Under the pieces are notes generated by a model. That model was not told where the DNA came from, did no database searches, and saw only the letters and a program-made list of their open reading frames with translations. From NCBI GenBank assembly GCA_016871335.1, contig VFZF01000004.1:1-64000 (forward strand): DNA of 64,000 bases, read 5' to 3'. A program made the translations under genes and the position numbers. The stretch is from Acidimicrobiia bacterium (GTDB taxonomy: Bacteria > Acidobacteriota > Vicinamibacteria > Vicinamibacterales > SCN-69-37). Of this stretch, positions 36,373 through 45,151 are shown in pieces. Position 1 is the first letter of the stretch; each line of letters starts with the position of its first letter.

Positions 36373-38045
36373 AACAACCCTACCACCCGGCCGTTGGCGT
36401 CGAGGTCAATGGCCTCGGCCGACGGCACCTTCGGCAACCCCGGCATCGTCATGATGTCGCCGCAGACCATGACGACGAACTCGGCGCCGGCCGCCAGGCG
36501 CACCTCACGGATGTTCACGGTGTGCCCTGAGGGGGCGCCACGGAGACTCGCATCCGTCGCAAACGAGTACTGCGTCTTCGCAACACACACGGGATAGTGG
36601 CCGTAGCCCTCGTCCTGCAGGCGCTTGATCTGGCCGCGCACCTTCGCGTCGGCTGAGATGTCTGCCGCGCCGTAGATGGTCGTCGCGATGGTCTTCATCT
36701 TGTCCCAGAGCGACAGCGAATCCTCGTAGACAAACTTGAATGTCGACGGGCTGGCCTCGACGACGCCGACCACGGCCTTCGCGAGGTTCTCGGCACCGGC
36801 GCCGCCGTGCGCCCAGTGGGTCGCCAGCACCACCGGCACACCACTCTGCGCCATGATCGCTTCGAGCTTTGCGATTTCGGCATCGGTGTCGTCCGGGAAC
36901 CGATTGATGGCCACAACCGCAGGCAAGCCGTAGTGGTCACGCACGTTGGTGACATGGCGCTGCAGGTTCGCCAAGCCACGTTCGAGCGCACCAAGGTCCT
37001 CCTTGGTCAGCGCCGCCTTGTCCACGCCGCCGTGATACTTCAATGCGCGGATGGTGGCGACGATCACGCAGGCGGACGGATGCAGGCCGGACTTCCGGCA
37101 CTTGATGTCCACGAACTTCTCGGCACCCAGATCGGCGCCAAACCCGGCTTCTGTCACGACGTAGTCGGCCAGTTTCAGTGCCGCCTTGGTCGCCATCACG
37201 GAATTGCAGCCGTGCGCGATGTTGGCGAACGGACCGCCGTGCACAAATGCCGGGTTGTTCTCGAGTGTCTGCACAAGGTTCGGCTTCAGCGCATCCTTGA
37301 GCAGCACGGTCATCGCGCCATGGGCATTGAGGTCGCGCGCACGCACGGGCTTCTGGTCGCGCGTGTAGCCCACCACAATGTTGCCGAGGCGTTCCTTCAG
37401 GTCGTGCAGCGACGTGGCGAGGCAGAAGATCGCCATGACTTCGGAGGCGACGACGATGTCGAAGCCATCCTCCCGTGGATAACCATTACCCGTGCCGCCG
37501 AGGGAGACGACAATGTCGCGGAGGGCGCGGTCGTTCATGTCGACGACACGTTTCCACTGGATGCGGCGGACGTCGATGCCGAGCGCGTTGCCGTGGTGGA
37601 TGTGGTTGTCGAGCAGTGCGGCGAGCAGGTTGTTCGCCAGCGCAATGGCCGAGAAGTCACCGGTGAAGTGGAGGTTGATGTCCTCCATCGGTACGATCTG
37701 CGCGTGCCCCCCGCCGGCCGCGCCGCCCTTCATGCCGAACACGGGGCCCAGTGAGGGTTCGCGCAGACAGATGATGGTCTTCTTGCCGATCCGGTTGAGC
37801 GCATCGCCCAATCCGACCGTTGTGGTCGTCTTGCCTTCGCCGGCCGGCGTCGGACTGATCGCCGTGACGAGAATCAGCTTGCCGTCCGGCCGGTCCTCCA
37901 GGCTCTGCACGTAGTCGAGCGAGATCTTCGCCTTGTAATGCCCGTACGGTTCCAGCTGGTCTTCGGGGATCCCCAGACGCTCAGCGATCCCGGTCACACG
38001 CTGCATCGTCGCAGCCTGGGCAATTTCGATATCCGACTTCGGCAC
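36369..38045 (-). CDS. fhs: Formate-tetrahydrofolate ligase
   Basis: 558 residues. Joins formate to tetrahydrofolate using ATP, giving 10-formyl-THF. The P-loop [18 protein letters not shown] is near residue 66, and characteristic segments include [37 protein letters not shown] and [17 protein letters not shown] 38045 is preceded by AAGGAG at 6 nt; the extension to 38093 is rejected. It lies 113 nt downstream of the formate dehydrogenase genes on the same strand, with a repeat-filled gap, so a role in assimilating formate or CO2-derived formate into folate C1 units is likely. Confidence 0.96.
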   Translation of the reverse strand: MPKSDIEIAQAATMQRVTGIAERLGIPEDQLEPYGHYKAKISLDYVQSLEDRPDGKLILVTAISPTPAGEGKTTTTVGLGDALNRIGKKTIICLREPSLGPVFGMKGGAAGGGHAQIVPMEDINLHFTGDFSAIALANNLLAALLDNHIHHGNALGIDVRRIQWKRVVDMNDRALRDIVVSLGGTGNGYPREDGFDIVVASEVMAIFCLATSLHDLKERLGNIVVGYTRDQKPVRARDLNAHGAMTVLLKDALKPNLVQTLENNPAFVHGGPFANIAHGCNSVMATKAALKLADYVVTEAGFGADLGAEKFVDIKCRKSGLHPSACVIVATIRALKYHGGVDKAALTKEDLGALERGLANLQRHVTNVRDHYGLPAVVAINRFPDDTDAEIAKLEAIMAQSGVPVVLATHWAHGGAGAENLAKAVVGVVEASPSTFKFVYEDSLSLWDKMKTIATTIYGAADISADAKVRGQIKRLQDEGYGHYPVCVAKTQYSFATDASLRGAPSGHTVNIREVRLAAGAEFVVMVCGDIMTMPGLPKVPSAEAIDLDANGRVVGLF

Positions 38046-38072
38046 GAGGGACTCCTTGCCGGCGGTCTCATT

Positions 38073-38159
38073 CACAGGGAGACACGGAGGCACGGAGATA
38101 TTACTAGAAGGGACTTCTTACAGGGAGGCGCGGACTGCGGACTGCGGACCGCGGACTGC
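38073..38159. repeat. CGGACTG 7-bp tandem repeat and a second short repeat
   Basis: Between fhs and the formate dehydrogenase N-part lie about four GCGGACT units (38130-38159). Beside them is an ACAGGGAGACACGGAGGC-type block (near 38073-38097) that resembles one at 17019-17050. No gene is supported in this stretch. Confidence 0.75.
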
Positions 38160-39037
38160 TAGCGATTCTGCACGAACTGCCACCCAAAGCGCCCCTTGAT
38201 GCAGAGGTGGCCTTCGGTGACGTCGTGGTCGTTGGGCGAGGTGACTTTGACGATGGTGTTGTCCTGGACGTGGAGGGACAACGTGCAGCCGACGCCGCAG
38301 TAGGGGCAGATGGTGTCGGTGGCTGTCTGTCTGGATTCGTCCCAGGTGCCGGCGGCGCGCATGTCGTGTTCCGTCTTGAACATCAGCGCGCCGGTCGGGC
38401 ACACACCGATGCAGTTGCCGCAATAGACGCAGGCGGAGTCCGGCAGATCGGTGTCGAATTCGGTGGAGATGGTCGCGCCGAAACCACGGCCGGCGACGGC
38501 GATCGCAAACGTATGCTGCGCGTCTGTGCCGCAGGCTTCCACGCACTTGTAGCAGAGCACACACTTTGAGTAGTCGCGGACGTAGAGATCGTTGTCGATC
38601 TTGACCGGTTGCTGCACCGTGGCCGGCGCGCCGTGATCGGAATGCCCGCTCGGTGCCAATCGCTCCGGCGCGGCACCATACTTCTCCATGTCCGCCTTGA
38701 AGCGGGGCTCGGCGGTCGAGAGGTCCACAGACGATCCCAGCAGCTCAAACACCAGCTTCCGGCTGTGACGCACACGGTCGGAGTCCGTGTGGATGACCAT
38801 GCCTGGATCGACCGGCCGCGAACACGCGGGCACCAGGACGCGCGAGCCTTCGACCTCCACGACACACACACGGCACACGTTCACGGGCGTCAGATTTTCG
38901 AGGTAACAGAGCGTTGGGGTGTCGATGCCAATCGTCTTGCAGGCATTGATGATGGTCGTGCCCTCAGGCACCCGCACGGTCCTGCCGTCGATGGTGACCT
39001 CGACGGTGCGCACAAACGGCAGCGGAACAGCGTTCAT
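38159..39037 (-). CDS. Formate dehydrogenase N-terminal iron-sulfur subunit (NuoG-like plus Mo-domain [4Fe-4S] motif)
   Basis: 292 residues. A [2Fe-2S] ferredoxin domain (TLCYLENLTPVNVCRVC, Cys spacing 10, 2, 13) is followed by a region that in NuoG/FdsA proteins holds the His-Cys3 cluster but here has no Cys. Then come two [4Fe-4S] sets, SKCVLCYKCVEAC and CVYCGNCIGVCPTG. The last part is CPYCGVGC...LCIKGRFG, the first [4Fe-4S] motif of a molybdopterin oxidoreductase, after which the protein stops at FVQNR. So it is the front half of a formate dehydrogenase alpha subunit; the rest is encoded at 40866-42791. It should pass electrons between the molybdenum site and the NuoEF protein. Cytoplasmic. 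Confidence 0.85.
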   Translation of the reverse strand: MNAVPLPFVRTVEVTIDGRTVRVPEGTTIINACKTIGIDTPTLCYLENLTPVNVCRVCVVEVEGSRVLVPACSRPVDPGMVIHTDSDRVRHSRKLVFELLGSSVDLSTAEPRFKADMEKYGAAPERLAPSGHSDHGAPATVQQPVKIDNDLYVRDYSKCVLCYKCVEACGTDAQHTFAIAVAGRGFGATISTEFDTDLPDSACVYCGNCIGVCPTGALMFKTEHDMRAAGTWDESRQTATDTICPYCGVGCTLSLHVQDNTIVKVTSPNDHDVTEGHLCIKGRFGWQFVQNR

Positions 39038-39040
39038 AAG

Positions 39041-40864
39041 TCAGTTTCCTTCCGGACCGGCCGTGAGCGAGCGACGCGAGTCGAACGGAATCTTCTTCAG
39101 CGCGCTTTCCACAGCGCTTGCGGCGGTCTGGCCGAGACCACAAATCGACGCATCACGCATCACGCGCCCGAGGTCGGCGATCAGCGTCTGCTCTGTCAAG
39201 CGATCGCCGGACGTTCTGGCGGCCACCAGGCGATGCAGCGCCTCCTCCTGGCGGATGGTGCCGATCCGGCACGGCACACACTGGCCGCAGGACTCATCGC
39301 GGAAGAACGAGGCGATACGAATCAGAATGTCGCCGAGGTCCACGCGATCGTCGAAGACCATGACGACGCCTGAACCGAGGGTGGCCGCGGCGGCGCGGGT
39401 GCCTTCAAACGTCAGCGGCATGTCGAGTTCGTCCGGCGTCACAAACACACCAGCGGCGCCGCCGAGCAGAATCGCCTGCAGCGCCCGCCCGCCCTCGACG
39501 CCACCCGCCAGATCGAGCAGCCCACGCAGCGTCATGCCGAACGGCACTTCATACACGCCAGGCTTCGCCACACACCCCGAGAGACAGAACAACTTGGTAC
39601 CGGACGAAGACGCCGTGCCGATCCCCGCGTACGCCGGACCGCCTTCGAGCACGATGTCGATCACGTTCACGAGGGTCTCGACGTTGTTGATCACCGTCGG
39701 CTTGTGGAACAGCCCGGACTGCACGGGGAACGGCGGCTTATTGCGTGGTTCGCCGCGGAACCCTTCGAGCGAATTAAAGAGCGACGTCTCTTCGCCGCAG
39801 ATGTAGGCCCCGGCACCACGTCGCAGATTCAGATGGAACCGCGCACCAGCGCCACCGATGTTATCCCCGAGAAAACCGCGACGCGTCGCCTTCGCGATCG
39901 CATACTGCAACCGCGCTGTCGCGCGCGGATATTCGCCGCGAATGTAGATGAAGCCCTGCTCGGCGCCAATCGCCAGACCGGCAATCGTCATGGCCTCGAT
40001 CAACGCAAACGGGTCTTCCTCCATCAACACGCGATCTTTGAACGTGCCCGGCTCAGATTCGTCCGCGTTGCACACGAGGTAATGCGGACGCACGGGGGAT
40101 CGCGCCACCGCTTCCCACTTGCGGCCTGTCGGAAACGCGGCACCGCCGCGACCCAGCAACTTCGAGTCGATGATTTCGCGCAGCACCGCCTCGGGGCCGA
40201 TGTCGAGCGCGCGCCGCAGGGCCTGATAGCCGCCGTGTGCGCGGTAGTCGTCGAGGCTCGCCGGATCCGCGACGCCCACGCGGCGCAACAGCCGCAATCC
40301 TGGATCCCGTGGACCCTGCGCCTGCGGCACGGCCCGGCCTGACGGCCCTGGCACTTCGCCAGTCGACACCGCCGTTTCCAGTACCGTTAGCGTTGCATGC
40401 GTGATCGTGTGCTCAACCGGCGACGCACCGGCGTGCTGCACGAGCGCGGCCGGCGCCTGTTCGCAGTACCCCAGGCACGGCGAACGTTTCCACGTCGCCT
40501 CCGTGCCGCTCCCCGCCGGTCCGAACGTCGCCTCGAGTGAACGACAGAGCCCCTGGGCGCCCTTCACGCGGCACGCAATGTCGTCACAGACGTGCACGAC
40601 GCGTGGCGCCTGACACTCGGTCGAGAACAAGTGATAAAACGTCGCGACGCCGTAGGCCTCGGCCGGCGGCACCGACAACTGCGCGCAGATGTGGTTGAGT
40701 GCGCCTTCGCTGATCCACCCCGCACACGACTGCGCCGCGTGCAGCGCGGGCAGCAGCATGTGCCGCGTGCCAGGTCCCGTGCCGATCACCGCGGCGATGG
40801 CGGCATCAATCGCCGCCCGTTCCTCAGCCGACGCCGTCGCGCCGGGTATCAGGTGTAAATCCAC
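39041..40864 (-). CDS. NuoE-NuoF fusion, NADH-binding diaphorase subunit of formate dehydrogenase
   Basis: 607 residues. The N-terminal thioredoxin-fold NuoE part holds a [2Fe-2S] set (HVCDDIACRV and PCLGYCEQAP). The NuoF part has the NADH/FMN motifs GRGGAAFPTGRKWEA and GAGAYICGEETSLFNSLEG, and the [4Fe-4S] motif ESCGQCVPCRIGT. The GTG at 40864 follows the TAG of the catalytic gene by one base and has GGAGG 8-9 nt upstream; an upstream extension in another frame is rejected. The FdhB-type subunit connects NAD(H) to the iron-sulfur chain. Stop and next start are 4 nt apart. Confidence 0.9.
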   Translation of the reverse strand: MDLHLIPGATASAEERAAIDAAIAAVIGTGPGTRHMLLPALHAAQSCAGWISEGALNHICAQLSVPPAEAYGVATFYHLFSTECQAPRVVHVCDDIACRVKGAQGLCRSLEATFGPAGSGTEATWKRSPCLGYCEQAPAALVQHAGASPVEHTITHATLTVLETAVSTGEVPGPSGRAVPQAQGPRDPGLRLLRRVGVADPASLDDYRAHGGYQALRRALDIGPEAVLREIIDSKLLGRGGAAFPTGRKWEAVARSPVRPHYLVCNADESEPGTFKDRVLMEEDPFALIEAMTIAGLAIGAEQGFIYIRGEYPRATARLQYAIAKATRRGFLGDNIGGAGARFHLNLRRGAGAYICGEETSLFNSLEGFRGEPRNKPPFPVQSGLFHKPTVINNVETLVNVIDIVLEGGPAYAGIGTASSSGTKLFCLSGCVAKPGVYEVPFGMTLRGLLDLAGGVEGGRALQAILLGGAAGVFVTPDELDMPLTFEGTRAAAATLGSGVVMVFDDRVDLGDILIRIASFFRDESCGQCVPCRIGTIRQEEALHRLVAARTSGDRLTEQTLIADLGRVMRDASICGLGQTAASAVESALKKIPFDSRRSLTAGPEGN

Positions 40865-40865
40865 G

Positions 40866-42791
40866 CTACCGTGCGCCTCCGGCGCCCACCGTCTCAGGCA
40901 CGCCGAGTTTTTCGATGCGAATGGCGGCGGCCTTGAACTCCGCCGTGCCCGACTTCGGGTCCACCGCATCGATGGTGAGGATGTTCGTCTCCACCTCATC
41001 CGGAAAATGCATCGTCATGAACGTGAGTCCCGCGCGCAGGCCCGGATCAATCTTGATGGGCGCTACGATCGCACCGCGGCGCGACACCACCCGCACAACC
41101 TCGCCAGCCACCACACCGAGCCGCACGGCATCCTCGGGCGAAACTTCGATGCGCTCTCCGTGGCGCAGCGGCGACGTGTAACCGCCGGTTTGCACGCCGG
41201 TGTTGAAGGAATCCAGCCGGCGACCGGTCGTGAGCCGCAGTGGGAATTCGTCGGTCAGCGTGTCCACGGGCGGCGAATGATGCACCACCTGGAACCCCGC
41301 ACGTGCCCCCTCGACCGGATCGGACCACAGTCGCGTATGCAGCGTCGGACTGCCTGGATGATCAAGCGTCGGGCACGGCCACTGCAGACCGTTCTCCGCT
41401 TCGAGCCGTTCGTAGCTCATGCCCCCGTGCCAGGGCGAGAGGCGCTGCACTTCCTGCCACACCTCTGCGGCCGTGGGCGCGCCCCAGTCCTTGCCAAGTT
41501 TCTTCGCGAGCAATGTGAGGATCTCGAGGTCGTCCTTCGCCTGCCCTGGAGGATGGAGCGCCTTGCGCACGCGTTGGACGCGACGCTCGCTGCTCGTCAC
41601 GGTACCTTCGGATTCACACCACGACGCCGCCGCCGGCAGCACGACGTGTGCGACGTCCGCAGTCTTGGTCAGGAAGATGTCCTGCACTACCAGGTGCTCC
41701 AATCCCTCGAGCAGCCGGCGCGTGCGTTTGGCATCCGCTTCGGACTGCATCGGGTTCTCGCCGAGCACAAACACGGTCTTAAGCTCGCCGTGTTCCATCG
41801 CCTCGAACATCTGACTCAGGTGCCAGCCTCGTGTGTCGGGTACCGAGGTGCCATACTCGCGCTCGAATGTGGCGCGAAGCGCCGGATCTTCGACGTCCTG
41901 GCCGCCGACGAACTTGTTGGGAATGGCCCCCATGTCGCCGCCACCCTGCACATTGTTCTGACCACGCAGCGGCACCAGACCCGAGCCCCATCGCCCGACG
42001 TGGCCGGTCAGCAACGACAGGTTGATGATCGCAAACACGTTGTCGACCGCGTTGTGATGTTCGGTGATGCCGAGCGTCCAGCAAATCTGCGCGCGGTCGG
42101 CGCGCGCATATGCATGCGCCATCTCGCGGAGCACGTCCGCCTTGACGCTCGTCAACTGCTCCCCGCGTTCGAGGGTGTAACTCTCCACGGCCGCCTTGTA
42201 AGCGTCAAACCCCGTCGTCGCCCGTTCGATAAACGCCGTGTTGCACAACCCGGCCGCAATAATCTCGCGCCCGATCGTATTGGCCAGCGCGACGTCGGAC
42301 CCGACTTCGAGCCCCAGCCACACGTCCGCCCACGCGACGGAACTGGTCCGTCGCGGATCGATGGCGTACATCCGCGCACCGTTCTTCTTCCCCTTCAGCA
42401 GATGGTGGAAGAAGATCGGGTGCGTTTCACGGGCGTTGGATCCCCACAGGATGATGAGGTCGGTATCCTCGATCTCCTGGTAAGCGCTCGTGCCGCCACC
42501 CGCCCCGAACACTGTCGTCAGACCGACGACACTGGGGGCATGTCAAGTTCTGTTGCAACTGTCGATGTTGTTGCTGCCGAGGACGCCACGCGTAAACTTC
42601 TGCGCCAGATAGTTCACTTCGTTGGACGCCTTCGAACAACTGAACATCCCGAAGCTCCAGGGGCCGTGCTCGCCGACAATGCGGCCGAATCCGTCGGCCG
42701 CGCGTGTCAGTGCCTCGTCCCAGGACGCCTCGCGCAGACGGCCGTGCTCGCGCACGAGCGGCTGCGTCAGTCGCGTGTATTTCTCGCTCAT
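40866..42791 (-). CDS. Selenocysteine formate dehydrogenase catalytic subunit (lacks its own N-terminal [4Fe-4S] motif)
   Basis: The frame runs from ATG 42791, through TGA at 42545-42543 (codon 83), to TAG at 40866: 641 residues. Around the TGA the reading is SNNIDSCNRT-U-HAPSVVGLTTVFGAGG, the formate-dehydrogenase active-site block in which U binds Mo/W and the next His is catalytic. A SECIS hairpin follows at once. The rest is a full molybdopterin oxidoreductase (WGSNARETHPIFFHHLLKG, GKKNGARMYAIDPR, RLTTGRRLDSFNTGVQTGGY). The protein begins YTRLTQPLVREHGRLREASWDEAL, just past the cluster motif, which is encoded at 38159-39037. TAAACT lies 6 nt before the ATG. Selenocysteine machinery genes are not in this window. 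Confidence 0.88.
42502..42545 (-). promoter_or_regulatory. Bacterial SECIS element following the UGA codon
   Basis: On the minus strand the UGA (42545-42543) is followed by a hairpin. The outer stem GCCCC/GGGGC (42539-42535 with 42506-42502) and inner stem TGTCGTC/GACGACA (42531-42525? paired with 42519-42513) enclose the loop GGTCT (42524-42520). Escherichia coli fdhF uses a GGUCU apical loop recognised by SelB, and its position about 15 nt after the UGA fits. This supports selenocysteine insertion rather than termination. Confidence 0.88.
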
Positions 42792-42803
42792 GCGGGGAGT
42801 TTA
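42792..42803 (-). promoter_or_regulatory. -10 element (TAAACT) 6 nt before the formate dehydrogenase start
   Basis: On the minus strand TAAACT (42803-42798) is followed by CCCCGC and ATG 42791, with no Shine-Dalgarno sequence. The CAGTCCG repeat array begins 4 bp upstream of it and overlaps the expected -35 position. Confidence 0.45.
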
Positions 42804-42806
42804 ACC

Positions 42807-42827
42807 CAGTCCGCAGTCCGCAGTCCG
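42807..42827. repeat. 7-bp tandem repeat CAGTCCG, three copies
   Basis: Three perfect CAGTCCG units lie between the divergent formate dehydrogenase gene (start 42791) and the membrane-protein gene (start 42870). The same unit is at 57037-57064 and, reversed, at 38130-38159. Confidence 0.9.
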
Positions 42828-42869
42828 TGCTACCATCCGCCGCCCATTCACACGTCTCGGGAGGTCCCC

Positions 42870-43619
42870 ATGGTGTCGTTGATGTCGCTCGTCGTGCCAA
42901 TCGTCCTCTCGGCCGTGCTGGTGTTCGTGCTCAGTTCCGTCATTCATATGGTGATGACCTATCACCGTGCCGACTTCAAGGGCCTGCCCAAGGAGGACGA
43001 AGTCCTGGAGACCTTCCGGCGGCTGAACGTGGCTCCCGGCGACTATTCGGCACCGTTCTGTGACTCGCCGGCATCGATGAAGGAACCGGCGTACGTCGAA
43101 AACATGAAGCGTGGCCCCGGCCTCGTGGTGACGGTCTGGCCGACCAGCAGCTTCAACATGGGCGCGACACTCGGACAGTGGTTCGTTTACCTGCTCGTGG
43201 TCAGCCTGTTCACGGGCTACGTGCTGAGCCGCGTGTTTGGGGAAGGCGCCAACTACATGGAAGTCTTCCGCATCGCCGGCACGGTCGCGTTCATGGTCGC
43301 GGCACGCCGCGTAGTGTGCCAGCAGGTCCTTCGACGTGGCTCTCCCTGCGAGAATCTGATGGCCAAACGCAGTCCACGCATGCACCAGATGCAGGGTCGC
43401 CCCGGTCTGGGCGGCGAACTGCATGGCTGTGCGGGCCACACGCACACTCAGCTCGTGGCGCGGCGCATCCTGCGGCTCGGGATCCACGGCGGCGACGACC
43501 ACCCGCTCCTCTTCAGCGCTGCGAGGCGTGACAAGCCAGACGGGACACGGACACCGCCGCAACACCTGGCTGTCGATCGGCCCGGCCGGAATCGCCGCGG
43601 GGCCATGCACCCCGTGTGA
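42870..43619 (+). pseudogene. Inner-membrane protein truncated at a deletion scar
   Basis: ATG 42870 with GGGAGG upstream encodes a transmembrane helix (PIVLSAVLVFVLSSVIHMVM), a conserved short soluble part (YHRADFKGLPKEDEVLETFRR, APFCDSPASMKEP), a second helix (LGQWFVYLLVVSLFTGYVLS) and the start of a third (FRIAGTVAFMV). At about 43300 the third helix breaks off into Arg/His-rich residues that are simply the antisense of the neighbouring universal-stress gene, ending at 43619. The family is a conserved four-helix membrane protein of unknown function; the C-terminal helices are lost. Confidence 0.72.
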
Positions 43620-44119
43620 GCGCATGAGCACATCGGCACGCCATGCCACGGCCGCCTGAATCAGCGCGCTCGCTTCATCACCTTCCAGCAACGCCGATGT
43701 GACCGGGATATCCCAGCGGCGGGTCTCGGCGACCGCCTCCGCCAGCTGGTCGAGCATCTTGTCGCGCACCAGCCGCGCAAACGGCGGCGACTGACCGCCT
43801 GGCGCAGGCAGCTGCGGCAGGACGTCCACCAGACGAATGGATGCCCGCGTGGTCCTCGCCAACGCGAGCGCACGCCGGAACGCCGGCTGCGATGTCGTCG
43901 TGGTGTTGAAGTGGACGAGAAGGCGCGTGAAGGACTTTGCACGCTCGGCCATGCCCCATCCTAGCCCTGGACGATGTGGACGCACTGGAGAAACGGCCGC
44001 GCGATGTGTCGCGGGTGCAGACAGCAGATCGCGGCACAGAGCGTCCGGCCCGACCTGACAGCCCTGACGTCCGCACTCGCACCGTCGTCGCAGGACGCGC
44101 TGAACTGGAGCGCGTCACA

Positions 44120-45151
44120 TCAGGAGACAACGATCAGTGGATGCCGCGCGAGTTTCGTGCGCGCCTCGCGCATGTCATCCCCGCGCAGTTCCCGCAACGC
44201 GGATGTGACAAGCGACCGCACAACCTTCTTGCGCCAGACCAATTCGAAGTCCGTGTTGTCCATCGGCTTCGCCAGCGCATAGGCATCATCAGCCACGGCC
44301 GTGATGAGGTCGTTGCTGAGCGCCTGCCCCACAAGGCGCGCGGAGGCCGCCGGCACCTCCAGCGGTCGCGATGCCACCGCACCAAGCACGATCCGGGCGT
44401 CCACGATGTGGTCACCGTCAAAACGGGCGGCGGCCGCGACCGACGCGACCGGAAAGTCGAACGAGCCGCGGCGTCGGAGCTTCCAGTAGGTGCTGCGCCA
44501 GCCGTTCCCCGAGGGCAGACGGACCGCCGTGAGAATCTCATCGCGCCGACGCGTCAGGTAGTGCATGCCGTCGTTGGCATACAGATCACTGAGCGCGACC
44601 TCGCGTGTGCCCGCCGCAGAGACGAGCGTCACCGTCGCGCCAAGCGCAATCAGCGCCGGCGCCGAGTCGGTCGACGACACCGCGAGACACCGGTCACTCG
44701 ACGTCGCCACCCAGCAGGTGTCGCCGTCCTTCTTCATGCAGAAGTCGATCGCCTTCCGCCATTCGAAGGTCTGGTCGTAATACGTGCACCTGGTATCGAG
44801 ACAGATGTTGCCGCCGATGGTGCCCATGTTGCGCAGGTGCGGCGTCGCAATCTGCGCGACCGCCTGCCAGAGCCCGACATAGTGGGCACGCACACGTGCG
44901 TCGTGCACCAGGCCGGTCAAGGTGACGCCGGACCCGATGGTCAGGCCCTGACCTCTGGTGATGGCCGTCAGCTCGGGAATCGAACGCAGCCCGATGACCG
45001 TCGACGGCGTCTGCTGCCGCCGCTTCATGTTGGGAATCAGATCCGTACCGCCGGCCAGCAGCATCGTCTCAGCCGGGGACTCCGCCAGCCAGGCCGCCGC
45101 GTCAGCGACGGTCTTCGGAGCGCGGTAGCGGTACGAGGGCAGGCGCATCAT
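44120..45151 (-). CDS. hcrB: 4-hydroxybenzoyl-CoA reductase-type beta subunit (FAD and [4Fe-4S])
   Basis: 343 residues of the FAD-binding CO-dehydrogenase-M family: FAD motifs LLAGGTDLIPNMK and ATPHLRNMGTIGGNIC. A loop with four Cys (122, 138, 146, 155, spacing 15, 7, 8) is the extra [4Fe-4S] site known from Thauera 4-hydroxybenzoyl-CoA reductase beta, with the same numbering when the first Met of MMRLP is counted. Ordinary xanthine dehydrogenase subunits lack it. It overlaps hcrA by 4 nt (ATGA). It feeds electrons to the molybdenum subunit; the enzyme normally removes a phenolic hydroxyl in anaerobic aromatic breakdown. Confidence 0.85.
   Translation of the reverse strand: MMRLPSYRYRAPKTVADAAAWLAESPAETMLLAGGTDLIPNMKRRQQTPSTVIGLRSIPELTAITRGQGLTIGSGVTLTGLVHDARVRAHYVGLWQAVAQIATPHLRNMGTIGGNICLDTRCTYYDQTFEWRKAIDFCMKKDGDTCWVATSSDRCLAVSSTDSAPALIALGATVTLVSAAGTREVALSDLYANDGMHYLTRRRDEILTAVRLPSGNGWRSTYWKLRRRGSFDFPVASVAAAARFDGDHIVDARIVLGAVASRPLEVPAASARLVGQALSNDLITAVADDAYALAKPMDNTDFELVWRKKVVRSLVTSALRELRGDDMREARTKLARHPLIVVS

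Larger units (their letters stand above)
42801..43952 (-). pseudogene. Universal stress protein whose C-terminal part is replaced
   Basis: From ATG 43952 a UspA-type protein reads TRLLVHFNTTTTSQPAFRRALALA, SALLEGDEASALIQAAV, ADVLMRSHGVHG and the nucleotide-region VLRRCPCPVWLV. A second Usp domain starts (VVVAAVDPEP, GATLHLVHAW) and stops making sense near 43300, continuing as antisense of the membrane-protein gene to 42801. A deletion joining two convergent genes would explain both broken tails. TAGGAT lies 5 nt before the ATG. The 167 bp between this start and 44119 hold no gene that I can support. Confidence 0.75.

Noticed and set aside
43953-44119. Gene between the stress protein and hcrB
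   Set aside because: No frame with sensible composition; likely promoter or scar DNA.
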